From Gorsachius magnificus (taxonomy: Eukaryota; Chordata; Aves; Pelecaniformes; Ardeidae), in the NCBI GenBank assembly GCA_034008185.1, contig CM067109.1, forward strand, positions 56,878,801 through 56,942,800: a DNA stretch of 64,000 nt, written 5' to 3'. Made by a program: the position numbers and the translations under genes. Within the stretch, counting starts at the first letter, position 1, and every line of letters starts with the position of its first letter. Shown piece after piece: positions 37,180 through 50,484 of the stretch. The notes beneath the pieces are model-generated. The model had not been told where the DNA came from, did not search any database, and saw only the letters and a program-made list of their open reading frames with translations.

Positions 37180-37905
37180 CCGGGCGTGTCCTTATACTCT
37201 TCCCAGGATGCCTGTCCTTGTTCCACTGCCTGTGCAGTTCCCTCTTTCTCCTTAGTTTGACCAGCATCTCTCGTCTCAGCCATGCCGGTCTCTTCCCTTC
37301 TTTGCCCAATTTCTTACACCTAGGGATCGACAGCTCTTGCACTCTGTGGATCACATTCTTAAAGATCTGCCAGCTCTGTTCTGTTCCCCTGTCCCCGAGG
37401 ACCGTTTCCCAGAGAGTCCTTCTGACTATCTCCTTGAAGAGCTGGAAGTTTGCTTTCCCAAAATTTAGGGTCCTGACTATACTCCTTGCTATTCCCATTT
37501 CCCTCAGTATTGTGCACTCCATCAGCGTGTGGTCACTGCAGCCCAGGCTAACTCCAATCTTGATATGTCCGATGAGCTTACTTGCATTGGTGACCACCAG
37601 GTCCAGTATCGCATCCCCTTGGGTAGGGGGCTTAAGAAGCTGTCCTCAATGCATTTGAGGAACCTGCTGGATTGCCTACAGCTTGCCGTGTTGGTTTTCC
37701 AGCAGATGTTGGGGTGGTTGAAGTCCCCCAGTAGGACAAGAGCCTGCGAGCGCGAAGCCTCTTGGAGTTGGAGGAAGAACACTTCATCAGTCAGCTCCTC
37801 TTGATCTGGCAGCCTGTAGTAGACACCAACTACCAGGTTTCCTTTGTTGCCTCTCTCTCTGATTCTTATCCATAGGCTTTCGACCTGCTCATGGCTATTC
37901 TTCGG
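37175..37905 (-). pseudogene. CR1 ORF2 endonuclease C-terminal part, frameshifted
   Basis: One frame at about 37905-37620 carries the endonuclease block with GVYYRLPDQEE and LLGDFNHPNICW. The next at 37618-37240 carries GVSLGCSDH (the SDH catalytic motif) and a Lys/Arg-rich linker. They are joined by a frame change near 37618-37625. Two apparent 1-bp deletions between about 37180 and 37245 separate the linker from the RT frame. The N-terminal endonuclease motifs are absent. Confidence 0.85.
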
Positions 37906-38382
37906 ATATCATTGCAAGGGGTATTTACATACATACATTCTTTAATTTTTTTCATTTGTAAGAAGCATAACTGTTTCCTCTTATTTTGCAGAACTTTTGC
38001 AAGAGAAAAGTTAGTATGACAGTTGAGTGTGTAAGCAAAACCAGTTTTGTCTTCCCTAAAATACTTTGGAGATATATACCCATGTCTCCCGTAAAAATTA
38101 GCTGTTCTTTGAACATATTTACTCATAACTCCAAGTCACACTAGCAGCAGAGAGACCTCTGACTGAATTTGCAAAGGCATCCCACCCCAAGTGCAAGTTG
38201 CCTTGGTACATTCTCAGAGGAATTTCACAAAGCATCTATGTTCTTCCAGACTCCAGCAATACACCCATATTTCACTTGTACAGATACAGTTACCTTGACA
38301 AGAGATATGAACACAAGCTACCTTTCAAAAAACCAGTCTTTTACCAAGTGTAGGTCTTTGAGAAACATCTTCAAAAGATTTT

Positions 38383-38409
38383 CTTTTTTTTTTTTTTTTA
38401 AAAAAAAGA
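38383..38409. repeat. Poly-T / poly-A simple tract
   Basis: About 17 T residues followed directly by 8-9 A residues, a self-complementary AT tract. Plain low-complexity sequence. Confidence 0.75.
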
Positions 38410-41400
38410 ATTCCTATGGTATAAAACGGCTGAGAATTTAACAGCATATGCAATGCCCCCTTAGAGAGAATTCCCCACCTGTCCTGTGTTACACAACTCT
38501 CTTTTCTAAACCATAACCTGCTTGGGAATCCTGATTGCTTCTGCTGCCATGTGCTAAGTAAACTTGTCCAAAACAGCTTTAAACAAAAAAAAGCTGTGAA
38601 ATGTACGTTTCTTGCCAGTCAGCGAAAGCAGCACCTGGAAAATGACATCAACACTCCACCACATGCATCACACATACACACATTGGTTTGTACTGATGAG
38701 GCCAAAGCTGAACGACTACGAACACTCATGATATTGTAATTGTAAAGCATGCTGTAAAGAAAAGCTGCATACAAAATATTGCTCTGCCCACAACGTTTTC
38801 TACAAGTGGAATGCTTGTATCACTGTAGTATTTTAAACAAGTTAAACACATTAGTTTCAATACTATAATTTGCCTTGAATATTTTCTGCAAAGTGTTTTA
38901 CTCCTGTTTTGTTCATAATAACCTTGAAAGCTTCCATTTCTGAGTCCCAGGTCTGCTTCTGAACTCAGCAGGAGCCAAGTTTAAAACACACACTACTTGG
39001 TGTTCAACAGAAAAGCCTTTTGCTTTCTAGTAAGGTATGTAGATTTCAAAAGGGAGTAGCTTCTACCCGCATCAGTCTTTTCTGACCACAACTAGCCTAA
39101 GAGAGTACACAGATTCCTAACAAAATTAAGGAAATACTGTTATTAAAATAAAAGAGAGCTGTACACTGGCCCGTGCTTACATCAGCTTGGCCATGGCACC
39201 TAAAAGAAATCCTGCGCCTAACAAGATCTACAGCTAGCCAAAGATGAAGCACTGTGGCACAAGACCCAGTGGCTTACCATTCAGGTTTCCCCACAACAGA
39301 AAGCACACAAGAAGTCAAATTTCGTTCACAACAGAGGAAAAAACTGCAAACCCATGAATTTATGACCGAAGAACCACTGAGCTACTAGAAGAGAACCGTC
39401 ACAGGATTTAAGTCTACAACTGAAAAATAAACAAAACCTACAAATTCTTGGGAAGACATAATTACATCTATTGTTTAGATGCAAGTAGTTATAAACTTCC
39501 CCACATAAAACATGACTAAACATGATGTTATTGACACAAGAGATCCACATGGAACACTAATGAATGGAGTACAAAAGCCACACTGGAATGGAAGTGAATT
39601 GGATTAGGCCGCAGTGTGCAGCACCTGAGTAACTCAAAGGCAAATCATACATCAGATTTCAGTCTCCCACTGTTTCTAAATCTACTTTGGCTCTCATCAC
39701 GGTATAAAACTCTGTGGTGGAAAGGGTGAACGTGTGTCAGCAGCAGACTTCCCAAACCACATCATCTCAAAACTAACCCTGTGATTACAGGGAATTAATT
39801 TGAATTTGTTTCAAATTTACAAATAGTTTACATCCCAAATATCTCTTTAAATTGAATTGACATCATAACTAAAGAAAACTGAACAAGTCACACAACTCTC
39901 TTGAGCAGTCTGGAAATGTCATCGCTCCCTGGATAACAGATAACAGAGTACTAAGACCACACCATGTTTTTGCTCAACAGCATTTTTCACTCTCAATTTT
40001 TTAATTCTATGTGCCTACTTTTGGTTTTGAACTTTTTGGTTTGATAACACAACTTCACCCTTCCTGCATGTCTTCAAAAGCACATACCCATTTCATCTAC
40101 TGCAGCATATAAACTGGTGAAACAACAGAAGACCGGTTTAAAAAAATTACAATTAAATGCCTTTACAACTTTTCTTAAGATTTTAAAAGTACTTTAGGAA
40201 TAAAAAGATAAACTGTTATATTTACAAATTTAACACTTACTGAAAACAGAAATTATTTACTGCCTATTCAAATCACCTCTACCTGTTTTTAATATGGATT
40301 TAAAACGGATAAGTATCAGCATTTTGCAAGTCTTGAATTAATAAGAATTTTTTTTAGAAGAGTAATAATTAGCTTTAGGCATCCTAATTATTAAACCAAA
40401 TATATGAAAAAAAAAAAAAAATCAGTTGCCAGTTCCACTGACTTGAATGTGCTGAGCAGCTGATGACCAGTATGCAGTCAACAATGAAGCCAAGATAATA
40501 CACACAGGATAAAAAAACCCCACCCAACATTTCCTTCATTTCCTGCCCATGGGCCTCCTTCCTCCAGGCCCATGCTTGCTCCCATGAAGAGAGGAGCTGA
40601 GAGAAGCCTGTACCTGACATAAAAGAACCCCAAACTTTTGTGAGTAGTAAACAGACCTAGAATTATCAGAGTTAGCGAGCTCTCAAAAAACATTTAACTT
40701 TTCTCCCCCTCCAGTCCCCATCTTATTCAAAACTAAAATTTAAACGTGAGCAAGAAACACCATTCAGTAATCTTTAATGCAGACAGGCCAGACCTCCTAA
40801 TGCCTTAGGGCACGGGAAAGAGAGAGTGCTCTGATCAGAAAAGGAACAGAACCTTTTCATCACTTTTAACACGCCTACACAAGAAAGAGAGGCAATAGAC
40901 TCTGGGAGTATCTGAAGCAATTATTAAAAATGAATCTTTACTAAATCTAAGCATATGGTTGGTTGTAATTTACCATTTTTTCTCCCCTGTGTAAAAGGCC
41001 AGAACTGTCTCAGAGAGCACAAGGGAAAATGCTGACTCTCCAATGATGAATTCTGAATGCAAATTATGTTATCTTTACACTAGTTTCATTTTTACAGCAA
41101 TGAAGACTATCTATTTCTCTCTATTTAGACAAAGAGGCATTAGATCTATGCTACAAAAAAACCCCCAGATCAGCCCAGCAAGCCCAATACCCTTTCCATG
41201 TCCTTTCAGATGCTATTAATAGCGTAATACAGAACAACTGTAGAAAGAGCTACAAAATGTTATCCAGTAAGCTGCAGGTAATGGCTATCTTCAGGCTAAG
41301 AATGCCTCAAGCTTCACTCACAGAGAGAGTAAGAACTAGTACATCCAAAAAGCCCTTGGATTTTCCTCCTCCACCTACACATAAAGACTTCATCTAATCT

Positions 41401-43038
41401 TTCTGGTTGAGACAATCTTACTCAGTATTCTCGGTCGGTGTTGCAGAGTCTTCACGCAACAGATCTTTGGCATAAGTGAGACAGAAGATGTATTAGACAA
41501 GAATCAAGACTGAGAACACTCTGCGTGTGTTGAAACTTTTGAGTCACTTAGTCCTCCTGATTTAATAACTTGAAATGATACTGTGGGGGGAAAATCAGGT
41601 TTATCAATTTTGTTACAGAAAGCAAAGTTTTTAAGTGAGTTAAAACTCTAGTTTTTTAATTCTTTAATGCAATCAAGCCACAGGTTGTATCAGGTACACA
41701 GAAACATTTGGATGGTGTTGAGACCACTTCAAGAAAAGAAGAAGGTTCTGCTAGAATGTGAGAGAAGGCTCTTCGGCGAATATGCAGCTTTCAGGAAAAC
41801 CAAGCTAAACAATGGACAGTAAAGCCCAGCTAGTTAGTCTGTTAAGTCTAATTAACTTCCTTCAACTGAGAGAAGCAAGTTGCAGATACTGTTTCCAGGA
41901 GAGACTGTTTCAATGAAAAAAAGGCTAACATAGCAGAATAGTACATAGCTGGAGGGGAAAAAAGCCTCTAGGACACCTAAGCAGTAACTTTTTCCCTTCT
42001 TAAATGCATCTGTAACAAATCTAGCAGTAGTAGCAAGACAACTGAGCAAGACACCTTGATCTAAAAATCTGTTTCTTATTTTCCAAAACCCAAATCCAAA
42101 AGTACAGGATCAACTCATTGAAACGGTACAGAAATGGTGCTGAAACCCCAGTAACTTCCTAGATTCTGTCATATGATCAGTAAAATGATTTGTTCTGAGG
42201 CGCTCGTTATTACTTCAAGCTAAGGATATTCCTTCATGAAAAGCAATCATGGTTCAAACAGTGTAAAATTAAGAAACCTGATCCTCCCTTAACTCATTTT
42301 ATTTCACAAGTTTCAAAGGAGCTATACTTCAGTTAAACTGGAAAAGTGGGATAGATGGGATACAGAACTAGCCTACCTTTCATAGTATGATATGTACTTA
42401 AAAATGTACCACTGCCTGGCAACTGCAACACCTAGCTACTGAAAACACTAGATTTTACAATTGCTCCCCCCTGCCCCCCGCTGCCTTCATCCTAGAAAAA
42501 TAAAAGCCTCAAAACCAACACGCTCTTACTTCAATTGTTATTTCGCTTAGACTTACACTTCATGACAATGACTTTTTCTAGAAAGGCCTGAAAAAGGCAG
42601 TAGGTAAGATGTGGTGATGTTTTCAGACTAGGGAAGAATGAGGAAGACGGAGAGAAGAAGAAACTAAAATTCCAGAGTATTTGGTTATGGTGGGCATATC
42701 AGCTCTTTTCCATCCACTTCTTGCCATTCAAAACAACTGAATTAACACTTTCTAGCTGCTGTACCATAAGCTCCTTTTCAAGGACGTGATGTATGCCTGG
42801 ATTACATTATTGAGAAGGTTTTGAGTATTAGCTAGTTTGCCTCTTCTTTCTGAGTGACAGCAAGACATCACAGCCTATAGCTGCTTCTGTTCACAGAAAT
42901 CAGGTAAGCAGGAGCATGTAAGGGCTGAAGGCTACCAAAACCTCATAAAGAAACAGTGAAATCCCACTAACAAAGAAATTTCATTTAAAAGTATAGTCAC
43001 TGCTGAAAACTTAGAGCATTACACACCCTCCCCCCTCC

Positions 43039-43060
43039 AAAAAAAAAAAAAAAAAAAAAA
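43039..43060. repeat. Poly-A tract
   Basis: 22 A residues after a C-rich run; no retroposed body recognised beside it. Confidence 0.8.
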
Positions 43061-45912
43061 TCATAGTGTTTTCAAGCTGCAATATTCCTGGAACTAAATT
43101 CAGTAGATTGGAGCTTCTACCTATATAACTAATTCTTGGGGGGGAGATCACAAGAAACAAAAACTATGGAACAAAAAAACAGCTGCAAAGGAGGAGGAAG
43201 TAGGAATGCACAGACATAGGTTACAGGAGATTAAAATTAAACTTCTTCTCTCCCCTATATGGACAGTTTTCTCTTCTACTTTATTTTCTGTTACTGTTTT
43301 AGCCCACATAGCAAACCCAATCTCACCTCCAAACACCAAGTTCCAATAACACCTGCAGACCCTTTTAGTTCTTCTATTTCAAAGTCAAGCTGCTGATTCA
43401 GTCCACATTAAAAGAAAACACACAAACCAACAAACCCCACCAAAAAACTAAAACAAAGCTGCACAGACCAGTTCACGAGTTTCCAAAGACTTCAAGGATG
43501 ATCTGCCACTTGCATTTTATTCTATATTTCAACTGCGTTACAGTGCTATACTGTAAAGACAGCCCCAGGGTCCTCTCCAGAACCACACAGAAGGATGTCA
43601 TACATTTACTCCCCAAGCACAGTCCTGAGCAATTAGAGAAAAAATTCTCAAGCACTTCTTCCACTGTTAGGACCTTTCTGAAATGCTGTGGCCACTTGCC
43701 CACCCCCAGAGTAGGTGCACCACTAGGCACCGCGCGCCAGATTTTCAGCTGCAAGAGGCCTGTCTGGCTAGACCAGCACCTGTTGGCATTTGACTGGCCT
43801 CACCAGACCTGTCCGCCCGTTCCAGGCTCCCCAACAGCAAAGTTGCTTCTCTCAGCTGATGGAAGCTCATTAGACTATCAGACTAACTAGCTGGACTTCA
43901 CTGTCCATTGTTTAACTTGGCTCTAGCCCGAAACATTAACAACTTCTGCACCTCCAGTGACTTAGGATGCAAGAGACACCCTGTGCTCCTCCCTGGAGCT
44001 GATGAGAGAAGGGTTGGTTGTTCCAATATCAACATCGCGCTATTTTTCTCTGCTTTCCAGCACAAGCAACATATCTTTTAGTGGAACTGGCTTCTCCAAG
44101 GTGACTACACATGAAATCTGTTCCCCAGACATAATTAAGCCCTAATGAAGGCTGGCATTTCTCCACATCTGCAGCTCAGAACAGAACTTGAAGAGTATTA
44201 GTAATTGCACTGTACACAGCTCAGGGTCCTCAGATCTGTCTCTCAAACGGCAGCTTGCTCAGAAATTACAGTCTAAGCAAGGGACATGGGAGCAATGCCT
44301 GGCTACAGCCACAGGGTTAAGGAAAAAAATAAATCTGTTGATGCTAATCAAGTTAACCAGATCACACACTACTGCCAGATCATGAAAATCAAAACCAGAC
44401 ACATTCTGTCAAAACCACAAAGCTTTTGATACACTTGCCAGCCTCTACCCACCAAGAAAACAAACTTAGCAGAACACAATTACACAGAAGAGAGTTCAGA
44501 AGAAAACAAAGAAAACTGAGGGGAGTCACCCAAACACACTTTTCACACCCCTATGCAACATTTACAGCTAGAACCTCCACGCAAACCAGTCCAAGTCAAG
44601 TAATACATACAGACAATGGGAAAAAAAGATACAGTGTAACAGCATTTAAAGATGCAGTCATAAACAAAACAGAACATAAAGATTTTCTAAACATATGTAA
44701 GATGGCAGTTGTCTTCTTTTTAAATTATTTCTTCCTCCCCCCCCAGTGCCTCTGCCTCCCTTCCAAACAGAACTGACTTTCAAAACAACTTCAGACGGCT
44801 CACATTCCTGTAAAAGTGGGTTACTTCATCTTCTCTTTTTATACAGCAATACTTAGATTTTAGTAGAAGAGTATATTCCATTTAAAATATTTTTATTATG
44901 CATTCTTAACCTTACCACATTTTTTATATGATTAACACATCTAAGTAGTGGAATTATAGCAGAGAAAAGCAGCAACTAAAAAGGACAGTTGGAAAATACA
45001 TTTCACATGGATAAACTTCAGGAAGAACAGTACAATCCTGAAATATTTCAATACTTGAAGTAATTAAAACATTTAGGTACTCATCTATTAACATTTTTCT
45101 CCTTTTTGCTTGCAGACAGTCTGAGAGTCAAATGGCTCCTCTCACTTATCCTCAGAAGTTATTATTAAGGCAATGTATTTCAGAGATGCTCATGACCCTT
45201 TCTCTCCAGGAAACGGAAGCCCTAATTATTTGGCCTTATTATGTTTTATAAAGAGAAAATAAGATGTCCCTTAAATGTTCCATGAAACCTAGATAAGAGG
45301 GATTCTATAATGGCAGGGAATGGTATATTTAAAGGTATTCTGCTTTATCTTGTTATTCCTTTTCAAGGAAGGATCATCCCTCCTACAGTAAAATGTCTTT
45401 CGCTTCTGACATCCAAGTTTAAGCATGGTATTTAAGGCTCTATTCTCTAGTGGTATTTAACTCAAATTAAAAGCCGTGCTAGTCTGGTCTCTGCTATCCA
45501 TCAAGCACAGAGAGGTTTGGACCTCTCTTTAAATACCTGACCTTTGCATAAGTGATCATATAAGCACGAACATACTAATTTCCCTTTTCTTTGCTATACC
45601 ACAGCCTCATTTTGTTTTTAATTTCTTAAATTCAGGACAAAAAGCACTGAGGGTGTGATCTCTCTCACGAAACATGCTTTAAAATGAAGGTAGGAAGCCA
45701 CTGAATTAACTTTAAATACAGAAGTGGATTTAAAAAGTGATGAAAATAATGAATTATATATTTCTCATGGCTCTGTAAATTGCTATAGGATTATGTTAAG
45801 ATTACCACTTTACCGCAGAATTTGACACTGTGTTTTCCAAACAAAAGACTGTAACTTTCATGTAACCACATTTGAAGATGCTATCAACAGGTTCTTCTTT
45901 TATGTACCAGGC

Positions 45913-46862
45913 TGTGGTGGGTTGACCCTGGCTGGACACCAGGTGCCCACCAAGCCACTCTATCACTCCCCTCCTCAGCTGGACAGAGGGGAGAAAATAT
46001 AACAAAAGGCTTGTGGGTCGAGATAAGGACAGAGAGGTCACTCAGCAATTACCGTCATGGGCAAAACAGACTCGACTTGGGGAAATAAATTAATTTATTG
46101 CCAATCCACAGAGAGAAGGATAATGAGAAATAAAACCAAATTTTAAAACACCTTCTCCCCACCCCCTTCCCTTCTTCCCAGGCTCAGCTTCACTCCTGAT
46201 TTTGTCTACCTCCTCCCCCTCAGCAGTGAAGGGGGACAGGGAATGGGGGTTGTGGTCAGTTCGTCATACCCTGTCCCTGCTGCTCCTTCGTCCTCGCTCT
46301 CTTCCCCTGCTCCAGCCTGGGGTCCTTCACAGGGAGGCAGTCCTCCATGAACTTCTCCAACATGGGTCCTTCCCACGGGCTGCTGTTCTTCATGAACTGC
46401 CCCAGCACGGGTCCTTTCCACGGGGTGCAGTCCTTCAGGGCGCAGCCTCCTTTGGGCACCCATGGGCTCCAGCGTGGGGCTCCATGGGCTGCAGGGGCAC
46501 AGCCTGCTTCACCCTGGTCTTCACCATGGGCTGCAGGGGAATCTCTGCTCTGGCTCCTGGAGCACCTCCTCCCCTCCTCCTACACTGACCTGGGTGTCTG
46601 CAGGGCTGCTCCTCTCACATCCTCTCACTCCTCTCTCCCAGATGCTCTTGCGCAGCACGTTTTTTCCCCTCGTGAATACGTCATCACAGAGGCACTTCCA
46701 CCATCATTGATCGGCTCGGCCTTGGCCAGCAGTAGGTCTGTCTTGGAGCCAGTTGGCACTCGCCCTGTCGAACACTGGGGAAGCTTCTGGCATCATCTAA
46801 CAGAAGCCACCCCTGTAGTCCCCCCACTACCAAAACCTTGCCATGGAAACACACAGGGTACA
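45913..46862 (+). mobile_element. Avian endogenous retroviral LTR, solo
   Basis: Begins TGTGGTGGGTTGACCCTGG, the start of a widespread avian LTR family, and ends near ACACAGGGTACA. Includes AATAAATTAATTTATTGCC at about 46084 and a GC-rich central region (46200-46600) with 45-bp tandem sub-repeats. No internal retroviral genes flank it. Long open frames inside it on both strands (for example 46347-46958) come from its GC-rich repeats and are not genes. The orientation is called from the TG end and the AATAAA; no clean target duplication is visible. Confidence 0.8.
46341..46431 (+). repeat. Two 45-bp tandem sub-repeats in the LTR
   Basis: Two diverged units of about 45 bp, each with a CATGAACT block, a CAGCACGGGTCC or CAACATGGGTCC block and a CCACGGG block. 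They are internal to the LTR and typical of its variable region. Confidence 0.7.
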
Positions 46863-49800
46863 AGAGTGCAGTGTACCAGCTGTACCAATGTAACACTTCA
46901 CTTACGGTCAAGAAGGAACTTTTTACTTCTTGAAGAACAAAGCACCTTTCTGAGTTAATTTTCTTATGCTATCATTCTTGAAAGGTGAGCGCTAGTCTGC
47001 ATGCACGCGCACAGATTTTTTTCTTGGGACCAAGTGGACCAGTAAACCGTCTTGTAATTCTAGAGCAACTCTGTCTACACATTGGTTTGTTTACAGACTC
47101 CTAAGCATACTCACACTACTCCCAAAAGTGACTAAAGGTGCTGGCAAGATGAGTCTAATGTGCTTCCTGTTGTACAGGCACAAAATTACAGCCTACAGAG
47201 CAGCAGCCTTGGGGCACTTCTCAAAAAGACACCTGCAAGCCTTAATAAGGCATTGCAATTTGCCCAAAGGGTCTGATCTAACACCTCTCAACACTGCACT
47301 TCTATAAGTAAATTTACCTCTGAACCACTGGAAGAAAAGTACATCAAGGAATGATAAACTAAGGAAATGTGGTAATGTCCAACTGACAAAATTCACCTCT
47401 GAAACAACTGCACCGACTGCTCTGTCGCTCTCACACACACATCTTCACGCAGAATGAAAGATCATGGCTCGTTGTGCAGAAATTGAAACAATTCACGATG
47501 CTTTGCCATAAAACTATGCCACTGAAAACTCCTTCTCAAAACTCTTTCTTCTTTTACCTGCCAGAGTTATTCTGGCTTAACAATCATTGACGGACATCAG
47601 TGGATTTTGAAAAACATTTCATGTTCAAAAATGTTTTCCTGTGAGTTTCAACTTTTGTACTTCTTACTCTTACTGTGGTACTCCTTGCATGAAGTCAGAA
47701 ATTCCACTTCAGGTCCTACCAAAATAATCTAACAGAATATCAAAAAACAGGCTGCACCTTTCCAAAAGAAAATCATCCACCACTAGATGAATGGTTAAAA
47801 GCAAAATACTTTGCCACACAAGTTACCCCAAGTAGCTTTGCAAAAAGACCAAGAAGACCCTTGCAAATACAGACATTCCTGATGTAATTTTTTTGTAGGA
47901 TTACACTAAATTCCAAAACTTACGTGACTTATTCCCTTCTGAATTGTATTTTCAGAATTATCTCCAGTTAGAAAGTAAGATGTTCCATATAAAACTAAAT
48001 TTCTTACTCTTTGACTTACTAACATTCAACAATTGTAAAGCTCAGTATGAAATTTGGTTCAAATACCTATACAACAACCACTTCACACACTGTAAGAGAT
48101 CCCCAAAGTATAGATAAGGGTCCAATCCACATTAATCAAAGCACACACATGCAAACCTCAGATCAGGCTGGAAGGTAAATGCACAAACCAAAAGGCAAGT
48201 GCATAACAGGCACTTTGAAGGTATCGGTTAAATGATTTGACATCAGAAGGCTATTTTAATCCAGTGAGACAGGCAGCCCAACATGTACAGGAAAAGTTGC
48301 AGGATGCTATGGATCAAAGAGTGGATATGGATCAAATGATGTCATGACTCCTAAAAAGCAGTTCCACTGGAGTGAAACAGACCATTCAGATTTCCCTGCA
48401 AGCCTTCCAACTAGGCATTTCACGGAGCAAATATGCAACAGAGGGGCAAACCCCAACATCACAAAACGTCTAATGTTCACACAGAAAGGAATCTCACAAT
48501 GCCCTGCCGTGCCACTCTCTGGGCACATCTTCGCAAACCCAGTGTATTTAAATGTAAGCTACTCACAGCCACAAATATGCAAAATACTAGAGAAGCAGAC
48601 ACCCTGCCTCCAAGATCTGAGGTGGAGGCAAGCATTCAAAACCTTCCCCTTAAAAGCAGGTTACAAAAACCCCAAAGGGTAAAAATAGCTTTTCCTCACA
48701 TAGCTCAAACTGGACCAGAGAGTCTAGCAATCAGTTTTTGCACCCCTGGGGATGATGACAGAGTATATAAACCAAATACCCAGTATTTGAATCAGACAGT
48801 CTGGAAGAAAGCAGCAAACATTCTGCATGAGTTATAACGGTGTGCAAAATCAACGAGGAAAACACAAATTAGCACATTTATGTGATTACTTTCTGATTAT
48901 TTTCTCAAGGGGACAGTGTGTAACCATAAATGGAAACACTGAAAGCTAGAAAAAGGTCAGCAATAGAAAACTGTGCAGATAACCTATGGAACTAAGTAAC
49001 AGCAGCAAAGCAAGATTCCGAACTCTGCATACAGTTCCAAGCACATCAGAACAAACATAAGCATTGCATTGCATGTGCAAAGCAGGATACATCTTACCCA
49101 CATACCTGCTCTAACAAAGTTAAGAGAAAATACAAAATAGAGAAACCTAACCTAACAGCAGAAACCTAACAGAAAAGTATCACTGTAGTGACAGAAAAAC
49201 TGCTACATTATAAAAAAACCACAGAAAATGCCTTTTTTTCCTGGAAGTTCAAAAAAACTCTGATTAATTCTTTGTACTACAGTATTTAATTCCGCATGGC
49301 TTGAGAATAACAATACGAGACATAATTCAGGTAACCAAACACGTTGACAAGCTGAAATAGAGATTTATTTTTCAGCTTATGGGAGTAATAGCATGCAGAC
49401 AAACATTTTAAAGGGCTCATAGAGGAAACATGAATATTACAAAAAATGGGAAAAAAAAATAATCCACAAAATCCGTAAACCCACCAGTCCAACTCAAGGC
49501 ACAACAACACAGAGTCAATCACAGAGTCAACAAGCTCAAGATTAACAATCCATACCTACTGTGAAGAACTAAACTATCAGAAAACATTAAAGGAAAATAA
49601 ACAAGAGGGCGTTGGTTGGGACCACACAGGGAACAACAGCATCTGAGTGACTACAAAACACAGCAGCTGAAGGCTGATGAGCAGAGACAATGCGGCAGCT
49701 CACTTGGCTCTCAGCCACGGCAAGCGCAGCTAAATCCCATCCCCGCACGTTCCCCGTAGGTCCCAGCGGGGTTGGCTTTGCCGGTGCCAGGCTCTGGAGC

Positions 49801-50484
49801 ACCACCGCCCATGTTTCCCTCACCTCCAGCTGTGGCTCTAACCCTTTGCTGACTGTTATCCCCACAAACTCCTCAAAATAACCATATTAAAGAAATGTGG
49901 AAACAAAGCATTTCTATTCCTGCTCTGCCCTCATCTCCTCCTCCCCCCCCCCCAAAAAAATTCTTTTGGTCATATGCCAGGCAATTCTTCCTATGGATGC
50001 ATGCGTATGGGTCCCTCCTGCAAGTGCTTAGCTGGGCAGCAGGGACAGAAGTCCATGTCCAGACCAACACCTGCAGCACCAGCTGGCATAGGGGCATTGC
50101 CAACCACAAACCTAAGCACTCTGATGATGGCATCAAAGGACCATCCGCAAGCACATTAGCTTCCCCAGATTTCCTACCAAGGTGGGGCTTCTGTTGTATT
50201 TTTTTCAATAAATGACACTTGCTACCCTTGTTGTCCCGAGGCCTGCGTTTCCCCTGTCACAAAAGGCACTCGCCTGAGTCCCAGGCAGCTGCACTGCTCT
50301 CTCCTGGCAAACCCCAAAACTACCCACCCCGCGTCCCCAAGGCTACCTGCAACTCCTCAGCCACGCACTGCCATAACCGCTTCTAGGCTCTAAGCTTCCC
50401 AGTCCAAACACTTGCCAAATCTGGGTCACAGCTTTAAGAAGGAGAAACTACCGCACCTTCCCCTCCTGAGGTAACTACCGCAGC

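Larger units (their letters stand above)
35301..37905 (-). mobile_element. CR1 LINE, 5' truncated, RT frame intact
   Basis: A 2.6-kb CR1 non-LTR retrotransposon in minus orientation, ending at 35301 with the CATAGAATC image of the CR1 terminal repeat. It carries the C-terminal part of the AP-type endonuclease, the linker and the whole reverse transcriptase of ORF2, then a short 3' UTR typical of CR1. Full elements are about 4.5 kb, so ORF1 and the endonuclease N-terminus are missing. The 5' border near 37905 is where CR1-like coding stops. Among the CR1 copies here it is the least decayed. Confidence 0.95.

Noticed and set aside
43473..43890. 130-codon plus-strand frame with an overlapping 93-codon minus-strand frame
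   Set aside because: No domain, no conserved motif that I recognise, and open on both strands; kept only as a compositional note.
46202..46958. 128- and 203-codon frames on the plus strand
   Set aside because: They lie in the GC-rich, tandemly repeated part of an LTR and have no protein family.
48344..48837. Overlapping 112- and 134-codon frames
   Set aside because: Low-complexity intronic composition with no recognisable protein or gene signals.
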